A program made the position numbers and the translations under genes. A stretch of DNA of 40,169 nucleotides from Spirochaetales bacterium (lineage in GTDB: Bacteria; Spirochaetota; Spirochaetia; SZUA-6; JAFGRV01), in assembly GCA_016934975.1 (NCBI GenBank), contig JAFGRV010000075.1:1-40169 (forward strand), in the 5' to 3' direction. The notes beneath the pieces are model-generated. The model ran no database searches. It worked only from the letters and a program-made list of their open reading frames with translations, and was not told the origin of the DNA. The first letter of the stretch is position 1; every line of letters begins with the position of its first letter. Shown in pieces: positions 15,781 through 23,135 of the stretch.

Positions 15781-16155
15781 TTATGATTTCCACAATCCAT
15801 GCTTATTACAATATTCCCGTGCTGTCACAGTTTCTGCCTTCACTGAAAAAACAGCAACCGGTTCATCACCCGGCTTTAAAAATTGCATATATGATTTTCC
15901 GTCGGCGACCAGCTCAATCCACTCAATATAATGGTCATCTACCATCGGGTGTAATGTACTTCCTACGGTCACTTTGTAACCGTTCGTTGTTTTTTCTATG
16001 ACCGGTACATGCTTTTCTGTTGCCGAATCGGCAGATTTTTCATTTAATAAAGTCATCGGTTGATTACAACACACGAGTGTACCATCTGATGCATGGACAA
16101 CCTCAACAATATTGCCGCATACTTCACATTTATAAATTTCCAGTCTTTTTGTCAT
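15781..16155 (-). CDS. dfx: Desulfoferrodoxin (2Fe superoxide reductase)
   Basis: Reduces superoxide to peroxide without making oxygen. The 124-residue protein has an N-terminal desulforedoxin-type Fe(Cys)4 site (Cys10, Cys13, Cys29, Cys30). The catalytic neelaredoxin-like domain has Fe ligands His49, His69, His75, Cys116 and His119, with the conserved Lys48 next to the first His in EKHVPV. All known metal ligands are present. It lies 26 bp downstream of rubrerythrin, so the two are almost certainly co-transcribed. Superoxide reductase followed by a peroxide reductase is the standard anaerobe detoxification pair. Confidence 0.96.
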   Translation of the reverse strand: MTKRLEIYKCEVCGNIVEVVHASDGTLVCCNQPMTLLNEKSADSATEKHVPVIEKTTNGYKVTVGSTLHPMVDDHYIEWIELVADGKSYMQFLKPGDEPVAVFSVKAETVTAREYCNKHGLWKS

Positions 16156-16181
16156 ACAATCCCTCCGTTTATATTTTTATT

Positions 16182-16757
16182 TCAATAATTTTCCGCGAGG
16201 ATTTCAAAATGGTCTCTCGGATGTGCGCATGCCGGACAGAGTTCAGGGGCCTCAAATCCTTCATGAAGATATCCGCAATTTTGACATCGCCATATGGATT
16301 TTTCACCTTTTTTGAAGACAGTCCCGTTTTCTATATTTTTTAATAAATCCTTATATCGTTTTTCATGCTGTTTTTCCGCTACACATACTGCGTCAAATAC
16401 TTTTCCGATCTCATCGAATCCTTCTTTCCGTGCTGTTTCCGCAAAGGAAGGATAGAGAGTCGACCATTCATGATATTCCCCGGCTGCAGCTGCTTCCAAA
16501 TTTTCCGAGGTCTTCCCGATAATTCCGGCAGGAAAGGAAGCGGTAATTGACAGCTCCCCGCCTTTTAAGAATTTGAAAAATCTTTTAGCATGTTCTTTTT
16601 CCTGTAAAGCAGTCTCGGTAAAAATGTTTGAGATCTGAACAAAACCATCTTTTTTTGCCCTGCTGGCAAAATAATCATACCTGTTGCGTGCCTGGGATTC
16701 TCCGGCAAATGCCATAAGAAGGTTCTTTTCTGTTTGTGTTCCTTTTAATTCTTTCAT
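16182..16757 (-). CDS. rbr: Rubrerythrin
   Basis: A cytoplasmic diiron peroxidase that reduces hydrogen peroxide to water. The four-helix domain has Glu20, Glu53, His56, Glu94, Glu128 and His131 as diiron ligands (in FAGESQARNRY, TETALQEKEHAKRF, GEYHEW and VAEKQHEKRY). A C-terminal rubredoxin domain has the Fe-binding Cys158, Cys161, Cys174 and Cys177. The length of 191 residues is normal. It is the second gene of the operon, 46 bp after perR, with an RBS (AAGGAGT). An AT-rich stretch before it, with TTATAGTTATA, could be a weak additional PerR-type site, but the match is poor. Confidence 0.96.
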   Translation of the reverse strand: MKELKGTQTEKNLLMAFAGESQARNRYDYFASRAKKDGFVQISNIFTETALQEKEHAKRFFKFLKGGELSITASFPAGIIGKTSENLEAAAAGEYHEWSTLYPSFAETARKEGFDEIGKVFDAVCVAEKQHEKRYKDLLKNIENGTVFKKGEKSIWRCQNCGYLHEGFEAPELCPACAHPRDHFEILAENY

Positions 16758-16803
16758 ACTTTTACTCCTTATAAATATATTATAGTTATACTAAAAAAAA
16801 AAT

Positions 16804-17187
16804 CTATTTTCCAGCAGAACATGCTGCACAGAGACCATAAATTTCAAGTCTCATCCCATAGATAATTCTTTTCTTTACCCACATATGATTTTCATCCAGA
16901 GGCATGATGTCCATTGTAAATGGTATATCTTCAATGGTGTTACAATTTACACATCTAAAATGATCATGGGGTTCGATATTTCCATCAAACCTCTTCTGGC
17001 CATTTCCAAAATCAAGTTTTTTTATCATTCCCGATGCTGCAAGAAATTCCAGATTTCTATACACTGTTCCCAAGCTAATCCGGGGAATGGATTTTCTTAC
17101 CAAATTATAAATTTCATCTGCTCCCGGATGATGTGAACATTTTATTAACTCTTCGAGGATAATTTTCCTCTGATTTGTAATTCTCAT
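16804..17187 (-). CDS. perR: PerR-like peroxide-sensing Fur-family repressor
   Basis: The 127-residue Fur-family regulator has a winged-helix domain (SLGTVYRNLEFL recognition helix) and the metal-sensing ligands expected for PerR: His20, Asp68, His74, His76 and an acidic residue at 86/87. The structural zinc site is Cys79, Cys82, Cys120 and Cys123. The N-terminus is short: it begins at the TNQR turn, so most of the usual first helix is missing. An inverted repeat just upstream is a strong candidate for its own operator. It heads an operon with rubrerythrin, desulfoferrodoxin and zwf, which supports a peroxide-sensing role over iron uptake control. Confidence 0.88.
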   Translation of the reverse strand: MRITNQRKIILEELIKCSHHPGADEIYNLVRKSIPRISLGTVYRNLEFLAASGMIKKLDFGNGQKRFDGNIEPHDHFRCVNCNTIEDIPFTMDIMPLDENHMWVKKRIIYGMRLEIYGLCAACSAGK

Positions 17188-17192
17188 TCTCT

Positions 17193-17243
17193 TAATAGTA
17201 ATAGTTACTATTATTAGTTTAATTTATTTTTAATAAATGTCAA
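17193..17243 (-). promoter_or_regulatory. perR operon promoter with overlapping inverted-repeat operator
   Basis: On the minus strand TTGACA (17238-17243) is followed after 16 bp by TAAACT (17216-17221). Three bases further on is a perfect 9-3-9 inverted repeat, TAATAGTAA at 17193-17201 and TTACTATTA at 17205-17213. A repressor here would block the start region, and the site ends only 5 bp before the perR start codon, so it also covers the place of the RBS. Confidence 0.75.
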
Positions 17244-17540
17244 GATAAATGAATAAAAATTATATTCAAAAGTACCTGGAATCTTGCAAAGCTACCGTTA
17301 TTTCACCTATAAAACTAATGTGAATTCTACTCTGGTAAAAAGAAAATTTGTATTGTAAAATTGCACGAAAATAGAAACATTGATGTCTTATTTGCATTTT
17401 CTATTTTTGGTCCATGAAAAAATGGAAAAACAATGCAAGTTGTATTTCAGAGAGTAGATGTAACTCTCAATAATAAATCAATGCTGATAAAAAGAATCAG
17501 CTACATATTTTATATATAGAGTATTTTTACTCAAAAGAAT
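17244..17540. other. Non-coding region between perR and the sugar dehydrogenase
   Basis: AT-rich and without a credible ORF. A short stretch, GCAAAGCTACCG at 17286-17297, recalls cyclic-di-GMP-I riboswitches, but the rest of that fold and a downstream + strand gene are missing. Nothing else is recognised. Confidence 0.5.
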
Positions 17541-17583
17541 ACAGGGTTATTCCATGAAAGTGGTCATAACCCTGTTTCTTTTT
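17541..17583. terminator. Intrinsic terminator, probably bidirectional
   Basis: ACAGGGTTAT (17541-17550) pairs with ATAACCCTGT (17566-17575) around a 15-base loop. On the + side TTCTTTTT follows; on the minus side ATTCTTTT follows. On the minus strand it lies 26 bp after the stop of the sugar dehydrogenase-like gene, which it probably serves. Confidence 0.8.
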
Positions 17584-17609
17584 GGAGAGCGTCACTATAC
17601 AGAGTGATA

Positions 17610-18713
17610 CTATTTTTTGTAATAAATTCTATAAATCACACCTGCCTTATCATCAGAAACAAGCATGGAACCATCATTTATCCACAATATATCAACAGGT
17701 CTTCCCCAGGAAGAACCATCTTTCAGCCAACCTTGTGCAAAGGTTGTGTATGAAACTGCTTTATTATTATCAACCTCTACAAGAGATACCCTGTAGCCGA
17801 TGGGTATTGTACGATTCCAGGAGCCATGTTCCGCGATAAAAATCTGATTCTTATATTTTTCGGGAAACATCTTCCCTGTATAAAATCTCATTCCCAAAGC
17901 AGCCACATGGGGTCCAAGTTCAATTTCCGGGGGAATAAATGAAAAATCAGTATCCTTTGCTTTAAATTGGGGATCAGGGATAGATTTACCATGGATATAT
18001 GGAAATCCAAAGTGAAGCCCTTTTTTCCAGGCCCTGTTGAGTTCATCCGGAGGCACATTATCACCCATTAAATCCCGCCCATTGTCGGTAAACCAAAGCT
18101 CTTTGGTTTCGGGATTCCAATCAAACCCCACGGTGTTTCGTATACCCGCTGCAAAAATCTCAAGTCCTGTTCCATCAGGTTCCATTCTCATAATCGATGC
18201 GTAGCGTTTATCTTCCCGTTCACATACATTACATGGAGCACCCACGGGAATATATAATTTTTTATCCGGGCCAAAAGCAATAAATTTCCAGCCATGATGC
18301 CTGTCATCGGGGAAAGTATTGTTTATAACAACAGGTTGCGGGGGCTTCTTAAGATTTTTTTCTATATCGTCAAATCTCAATACACGGTTAACTTCCGCGA
18401 CATACAAAGAATCATTAAAAAATGCAACTCCATTCGGCATAAATAAACCGGATGCTATTGTAAATAATGAGTCACCCTTGTAATCATTATCAATATCAGT
18501 AATTGCATACACCTTTTTCTCTCGCGTACCGACAAATACAGTACCATTTTTCCCAAGGGAAAGTGATCGTGCTCCGGGAACAGGATAATAGTAAATTTCT
18601 ATATGAAATCCGGCGGGCAGAAGAATAGTATCCAGGGGTAATGCATTCTCACCTGCAGCATAAACAATTGTCGTAAAAAATAGCAGGATAATTATAAATA
18701 ATTTTATATTCAT
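17610..18713 (-). CDS. Exported PQQ-type glucose/sorbosone dehydrogenase-like beta-propeller
   Basis: A 367-residue protein with a Sec signal peptide (1-19, ending VYAAG) and a beta-propeller of the sorbosone/soluble glucose dehydrogenase family (GSDH). Typical blocks are LPAGFHIEIY, ARSLSLGKNGTVFVGTR, FGPDKKLYIPVGAPCNVC, GIRNTVGFDWNPETKELWFTDNGRD and IFIAEHGSWNR. The known enzymes use PQQ and calcium in the periplasm. Whether this organism has PQQ cannot be seen here, and many such propellers have unknown substrates. The gene stands on the same strand as the NmrA-like gene upstream (52 bp gap) and may share its transcript. Confidence 0.82.
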   Translation of the reverse strand: MNIKLFIIILLFFTTIVYAAGENALPLDTILLPAGFHIEIYYYPVPGARSLSLGKNGTVFVGTREKKVYAITDIDNDYKGDSLFTIASGLFMPNGVAFFNDSLYVAEVNRVLRFDDIEKNLKKPPQPVVINNTFPDDRHHGWKFIAFGPDKKLYIPVGAPCNVCEREDKRYASIMRMEPDGTGLEIFAAGIRNTVGFDWNPETKELWFTDNGRDLMGDNVPPDELNRAWKKGLHFGFPYIHGKSIPDPQFKAKDTDFSFIPPEIELGPHVAALGMRFYTGKMFPEKYKNQIFIAEHGSWNRTIPIGYRVSLVEVDNNKAVSYTTFAQGWLKDGSSWGRPVDILWINDGSMLVSDDKAGVIYRIYYKK

Positions 18714-18764
18714 TTTAGTAACCTCCCTTCCATTTTAAAATCAGATCACTTTCCCTGCAAAGAA

Positions 18765-19664
18765 TCAAGTACTCATCAATACCTTCTCTGTTACATTTAA
18801 TTTATTTTTCCAATCCTGATGAAATGCCCAGTCCTCAAAATCATACCATTTAATCCCGGAATATTTCTCTTTAAGAGCTTTGATATCCACACTGTAACCG
18901 ACAGAATGAAACCACTCATACATAAGGGCCATATCATCACTATTTTTGCGGACTTCCGAAACCGGGATTTCCACATAAAGAATATCTTTGCCACTCGCAT
19001 CGGTTAAAATATTTGCGTATTGATCCCCATTCAACTCATCTTCCGCAATATCAATTCGTTTACCATAGAATAAATCAGGATTCTCAAAAACATGAGTTAC
19101 AAATTCCCCTATTGAATCCACAGATACTGATTGGAGCGGGACATCAGAAGGCAAAGCCTGATAGAAAAAACCTTGCCGCAGTCCCGGAAGAAGCAAGGGT
19201 GAAGTAAAATTATCAAAGAAAAATGCAGGTGCGGCAATTGTATAGTGAATTGATTTATCTGACAGATATTTTTCCAATTCATATTTGCTTTCAAAATGAG
19301 GGATACCGGTATTTTTATCTGCATTCGCAACAGAAGAAAATACAATATGTTTAACCCTGGAAGCTATTGCAGCATCAATAACATTCTTCCCCTGAATTAC
19401 TTCTTCCTTGACACCGCTTTCATAGGGTGTACTCATGATAAAGATTCCATCCAAATCTTGCATAATTCCCCGAAGAAGCGTCGTGTCGGTGAAATCACCT
19501 TTCACTATTTCTGCTCCTTCATTTTTAAGAATTATTGCATTTTTTGAATCCGTTTTTCTTGTAAGGGCCCTTACATGATGTCCCTTTTTTAATAATGAAC
19601 GAGCCACTGCACCACCTTGTTTTCCTGTGGCCCCGGTTACTAAAATATTTAATCTGTTTTCCAT
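18765..19664 (-). CDS. NmrA-like NAD(P)-binding protein
   Basis: An atypical short-chain dehydrogenase of about 299 residues with the dinucleotide motif ILVTGATGKQGGAVARSLL at the N-terminus. An Arg in HHVRALTRK may select NADP, and DGIFIMSTP, KHIVFSSVANADK and YTIAAPAFFFDNF follow the NmrA/HSCARG-family plan. These proteins often act as redox sensors (NADP/NADPH) or as reductases such as quinone reductases. The usual catalytic YxxxK is not evident. The start ATG 19664 has AAGGAG 7 bp upstream; longer versions from 19712 lack an RBS. Paired direct repeats upstream suggest an activator. Confidence 0.85.
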   Translation of the reverse strand: MENRLNILVTGATGKQGGAVARSLLKKGHHVRALTRKTDSKNAIILKNEGAEIVKGDFTDTTLLRGIMQDLDGIFIMSTPYESGVKEEVIQGKNVIDAAIASRVKHIVFSSVANADKNTGIPHFESKYELEKYLSDKSIHYTIAAPAFFFDNFTSPLLLPGLRQGFFYQALPSDVPLQSVSVDSIGEFVTHVFENPDLFYGKRIDIAEDELNGDQYANILTDASGKDILYVEIPVSEVRKNSDDMALMYEWFHSVGYSVDIKALKEKYSGIKWYDFEDWAFHQDWKNKLNVTEKVLMST

Positions 19665-19722
19665 AATACACTCCTTAAAAATTTTGTTATAATAAGTATA
19701 ATGAATTATCAAACTTTAAGTA

Positions 19723-19758
19723 TTAACAGTTTTCTCCCACGTGTTAACACTATTCTCC
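19723..19758 (-). promoter_or_regulatory. Paired 15-bp direct repeats 21 bp apart before the NmrA-like gene
   Basis: TTAACAGTTTTCTCC (19723-19737) and TTAACACTATTCTCC (19744-19758) agree at 13 of 15 positions and are spaced exactly 21 bp, two helical turns. The second includes part of the palindrome GTGTTAACAC (19741-19750). They lie 59-94 bp before the NmrA-like start, a usual place for AraC-type activator boxes. The binding protein is not known; an AraC-type response regulator is encoded 1.6 kb away. Confidence 0.55.
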
Positions 19759-19924
19759 TTCTTAATTGACTGTTCTTTTTCTAATCATTAATTTTTAAAT
19801 AACAATAAATTGAGGTTGTCCGGCAGCCTGCTTTGAGTAAAAAGGTGAAACAAAAACGGCTGATAACATCAATCCATTATAAATGGAGTTATTGGACAGA
19901 CTCATATACGAGGAGGTACATACT

Positions 19925-20257
19925 ATGTCAGAATTAACAAAAACAAGACAACAATTATGGGTAAATCCTACAATTGATTGTAATTGCGAATGCTCGGATG
20001 AAGATAATAATGTATACCACATCACCTATGAAATCCCGGGTGTAAAGAAAGATGATATTCACCTGAAAGTGATTAAATCCGGAGTCAGGCTTGTTGCTCA
20101 TAAGGATAATATTGATTACATAAATGAATTCGCTTTTCAATGTGATGTCGATACAAGCAAAACTCTTGCAGCATATGAAGATGGTGTGCTCATTATTGAT
20201 GCGCCATATGACTGTCCCGATCCTTTTAAAGATGCGGGGCTGTTAAAAATCAATTAG
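19925..20257 (+). CDS. Small heat-shock protein (Hsp20/alpha-crystallin) with short tail
   Basis: The 110-residue protein shows the alpha-crystallin core in YHITYEIPGVKKDDIHLKVI, followed by VRLVAHKD and YEDGVLIIDAPY, which is the usual closing strand pair. There is no clear C-terminal IxI motif and the N-terminal arm is short, so large oligomers are less likely than for a standard Hsp20. The start ATG 19925 has AGGAGG 8 bp upstream. Its last 8 bp overlap the 3' end of the convergent histidine kinase gene. It is divergent from the NmrA-like gene. Confidence 0.82.
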   Translation: MSELTKTRQQLWVNPTIDCNCECSDEDNNVYHITYEIPGVKKDDIHLKVIKSGVRLVAHKDNIDYINEFAFQCDVDTSKTLAAYEDGVLIIDAPYDCPDPFKDAGLLKIN

Positions 20258-21383
20258 GTGTATTTTCCCGGTGAAGGGGTAATCGAACGGTGACTTCAGT
20301 ACCAATTGTTTCCCGGCTCAGGATTGAGATTGTACCGTTATGGAGAGAGATAATTTCACGGCAAATACTCAGTCCCAATCCTGTGCCTTTCGTTTTTGTG
20401 GTAAAAAAAGGATCAAATATGGAATCAAGATTTTCCTGCTTTATTCCCCGGCCATCATCTTTTATAGAAATAGAGAGGTTTTGTGAATCTTCGATCATTG
20501 CTTTTATTGAAATAGTACCCTTCATATCTTCCAAAGATTGATGCGCATTATTAAGAATATTGATAAGTACTTCTCTTATTTGATACGGATCAAGATTGAC
20601 AGCAACATCTTTCACTGAATTAAAGTCGGTAATGATGTTTACATCTCCCTGTTTTTTAAATTGTTGAACAATAGATGAAATTGATTCTTTGAGGAGGGGA
20701 ATAACCAAGGTTTTTTCCGGGATCGGTTTTTTAATATGTGAATATGACAGGAGATTTTGTATTATATGTTCACTTTCATCAATTTTCTTCTCAATAAGGG
20801 CGATATGGGGTAAAATTTTCGGATCCTGATTTTTATTCTCTATATTATAGAGTGCTGCCGCAATAGCCCCAAGAGGATTCCGGATTTCATGAGCAACAAT
20901 CGCCGCAAGTTTGCCGATACTTGCCAGGCGTTTCGATTCGGAAAGTTGCTTTTGTGTTTCAAGAAGTTTTTCTCCGGATTTCTTTTGTTCCGTCACATCA
21001 ACGAGGATAAGAATAAGCCCGTCTGTACGTCCGGCAGCACTTATAGTCGGCTGCAGGTTTACATCCATATATCTGGTATCCTGAGTCGGATTGTTGGGAA
21101 AAGAAACAGGATGAGCATAGAGAGTAGCCGGTGTTTGTGTCTGCAAAACACGTTGAAATAAAATTGTTTTTTCTTTATCCGGAAATAAATCAAAATAGTT
21201 TTTCCCGGTGTAAAAATCGGCAGTATCTCCGGCTGCTTTCGCAAAGGCACTATTTACCCGTAATATAAAAAATCCGGGATCCATGTATACAAACAAAACA
21301 AACGTATTGGAAAAAATTTTTTCGAGAATCTCGGTTTGAGTTTTTAATTGTAATTCCTTTTCTTCACATTGTTTATTTTTCAT
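20250..21383 (-). CDS. PAS-domain soluble sensor histidine kinase
   Basis: A cytoplasmic kinase of 377 residues: an N-terminal coiled segment, a PAS domain (about 22-135, FVYMDPGFFILRVNSAFAKAAG), a linker coil, a HisKA domain with VAHEIRNPLGA (His165), and a HATPase_c domain with NILNNAHQSL, KDDGRGI and TKGTGLGLSICREI. No membrane segment is visible, so it senses an internal signal. The ATG overlaps the stop of the upstream response regulator gene by 4 bp (ATGA), which indicates translational coupling. The two probably form one regulatory pair. Confidence 0.9.
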   Translation of the reverse strand: MKNKQCEEKELQLKTQTEILEKIFSNTFVLFVYMDPGFFILRVNSAFAKAAGDTADFYTGKNYFDLFPDKEKTILFQRVLQTQTPATLYAHPVSFPNNPTQDTRYMDVNLQPTISAAGRTDGLILILVDVTEQKKSGEKLLETQKQLSESKRLASIGKLAAIVAHEIRNPLGAIAAALYNIENKNQDPKILPHIALIEKKIDESEHIIQNLLSYSHIKKPIPEKTLVIPLLKESISSIVQQFKKQGDVNIITDFNSVKDVAVNLDPYQIREVLINILNNAHQSLEDMKGTISIKAMIEDSQNLSISIKDDGRGIKQENLDSIFDPFFTTKTKGTGLGLSICREIISLHNGTISILSRETIGTEVTVRLPLHRENTPN

Positions 21384-22072
21384 ACGGACCCGATTCTAAA
21401 ATTCCCCGGGGTTGTACCAATACTTTTTTTGAATGCCCGAATGAATGACTCGATATTCGCATATCCTACTTTGTAGGATATTTCACTTATTGTCAAAGAT
21501 GTCTCTTGAAGGAGTTCTTTCGCTTTTGACATTCGTAACATCAATTTGTAATCATGAAATCCCATACCCTCCTTTTCACTATAGAGACGACTTATATATT
21601 TGGGGCTTAAAGAGACAGATTCTGCAATATCATCCAAACTGATATTTTTATGATAATTTTTCTCTATAAAATATTTGACTTTTTCAATAATATCAGTGAA
21701 ATTCTTATTTTTTTCATCGAGTATTTGTTTAATTCTTGTCAGTGCAGCTTTAATTTTTATTGGCTTTTCCAGATAATCATCTGCATGTGCCCTCAAAGCT
21801 TCAACAACAACATCTTTTGAGCTATACCCGGTTAGAATAATAATACTCAAGGAGGGATCAATATTTTTCATTTCCTTTAAAACATCCGTGCCCTTCGCCC
21901 CCGGCATCATCACATCCATTATAACGAGGTCTATAATATTCGGTTTTTTAATAATTGAAAGGGCTTCATTCCCATTTGAGGCTTCAATAATAGTATAATC
22001 TTTTTTCAAAATAGAGCTGAATTCTGTACGAAAATCTTTATTATCATCCACAAGAAGTATTGAAAACGGCAT
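21380..22072 (-). CDS. Response regulator with AraC-type DNA-binding domain
   Basis: A 230-residue regulator. The receiver domain (1-120) has the acidic pair ILLVDDN, the phospho-acceptor Asp53 in IMDVMMPG, the switch Thr in ILTGYSS and the Lys in LEKPI. The C-terminal part (about 128-228) is an AraC-family double helix-turn-helix (ISLDDIAESVSLSPKYISRLYS and LTISEISYKVGYANIESFIRAFKK). The pairing with an adjacent kinase is tight. ATG 22072 or 22078 is preferred over 22111 because the receiver fold begins at MPFSILLVDD; no strong RBS distinguishes them. Direct repeats of the AraC-box kind occur before the NmrA-like gene. Confidence 0.9.
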   Translation of the reverse strand: MPFSILLVDDNKDFRTEFSSILKKDYTIIEASNGNEALSIIKKPNIIDLVIMDVMMPGAKGTDVLKEMKNIDPSLSIIILTGYSSKDVVVEALRAHADDYLEKPIKIKAALTRIKQILDEKNKNFTDIIEKVKYFIEKNYHKNISLDDIAESVSLSPKYISRLYSEKEGMGFHDYKLMLRMSKAKELLQETSLTISEISYKVGYANIESFIRAFKKSIGTTPGNFRIGSV

Positions 22073-22133
22073 ATCCATATAATATAGAAAAACAAGCAAC
22101 GTGCGAAGCACCTGACTTTAAAAGTACTGAAAT

Positions 22134-22490
22134 TTATTCTTTCCAATCAATTTGATTCTGAGGGATTCCCTTTGAAATTGCATACTCCCGGACCATTTCA
22201 AGCATCATCTCGTTACCTTTTGGGTAGTTAAACACCCTGTTCTCGAAAATTACATAGACATCCGATTCTGTGGAAAAATTTGCATACCATTCAGGTTTCA
22301 TTACTTTTGCCAATTCATCTGCAAATATATCCGCCTTGTGACGAGGTCCTTCAAATGACAATGCAGTCCACTTTTCAGGTTGAGGAGGACTCCCGCCTTC
22401 ATTTTCCCATATTTCTGTTTTCGTTATTGTTATAAGATCCAGAACCTTCTCACTTGTTAAACTCTCTTTAAGTAAAAGCCCCTTAAACAT
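22134..22490 (-). CDS. Conserved-looking hypothetical protein, 118 residues
   Basis: Not assigned to a named family. A small soluble alpha/beta protein, slightly acidic, with no signal peptide or membrane helix. Segments such as KWTALSFEG, KPEWYANFS, VYVIFENRVFNYPKGN and SKGIPQNQIDW look ordered and protein-like, and codon use matches the neighbours. The ATG at 22490 has GGAGG 7 bp upstream; a TTG one codon earlier is possible. It lies 61 bp before the response regulator on the same strand and could be part of that transcript. Confidence 0.75.
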   Translation of the reverse strand: MFKGLLLKESLTSEKVLDLITITKTEIWENEGGSPPQPEKWTALSFEGPRHKADIFADELAKVMKPEWYANFSTESDVYVIFENRVFNYPKGNEMMLEMVREYAISKGIPQNQIDWKE

Positions 22491-22493
22491 CAA

Positions 22494-22915
22494 CTTTCCT
22501 CCACATCATTACAGATATTATCATAAACCAATAAAAAAGGAAATGGGAACAGACTAATCACAATATATAATAATAATTTTTCTCCATTTTGAAAATAATA
22601 GAATATAAAATTCAATTACTATATAAAATATCACACACCATACCAATACCATCAACCCAAAACACCTCGTTATTATCATTTATTGAATTGTTGCCATAAG
22701 TGTCAAATTTCAGGTTTGTTCATTTATGGATTTTCAAATTCTCAAAAGTTATGATATAATGTCCTCATGTATCATGATTATGCAAAAATGAAATATAAAT
22801 TCCGGATATGCAAGAATTATCCTTCGGAGCTTTTTTCGAATGACACTAACTATCTTTATTATAAGAAATTAGTAATTTTTAAATGTGGCATACTCTTTAC
22901 ATAATAGATACATGA
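22494..22915. other. AT-rich non-coding stretch before the scaffoldin leader
   Basis: About 420 bases without a credible ORF on either strand. Rich in short A/T runs. No structure, terminator or known RNA could be supported. Confidence 0.5.
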
Positions 22916-23099
22916 CGCAGGCTGCGCCCGCACCCAGGCTGCGGACGCAACCCAAATAATTAATTTATGAGAAGGTTGCCGTTATGAAAATATTTGATTT
23001 CACGCGAACCTGCGTTTCGCTATTATTCCGGGTATAATTGGTCGAATTTATTCCTGTATACTGTCTCATAATGGGATCGTAAAAAAAATACAGGGATAA
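22916..23099 (+). repeat. Structured dispersed repeat, copy 3, in the scaffoldin leader
   Basis: The head (22933-23020) aligns with copy 1 over about 80 bp with few changes. An outer stem pairs CGCAGG (22916-22921) with CCTGCG (23009-23014), and an inner stem pairs GCAACC (22947-22952) with GGTTGC (22974-22979). After TATTATTCCGG a hairpin pairs 23048-23059 with 23088-23099 (12 bp, one G-T pair), with edges TTATTCC and GGGATAA but a middle unlike copy 1. It ends 37 bp before the scaffoldin start codon, so it is probably part of that gene's leader. Confidence 0.78.
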
Positions 23100-23135
23100 T
23101 TTATATATTTTTTTTAATTAAACAAGGAGGAAAAA

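Noticed and set aside
17286-17297. GCAAAGCTACCG, resembling the core of a cyclic-di-GMP-I riboswitch
   Set aside because: The closing stem, second hairpin and tetraloop receptor are not visible, and no + strand gene follows for more than 2 kb.
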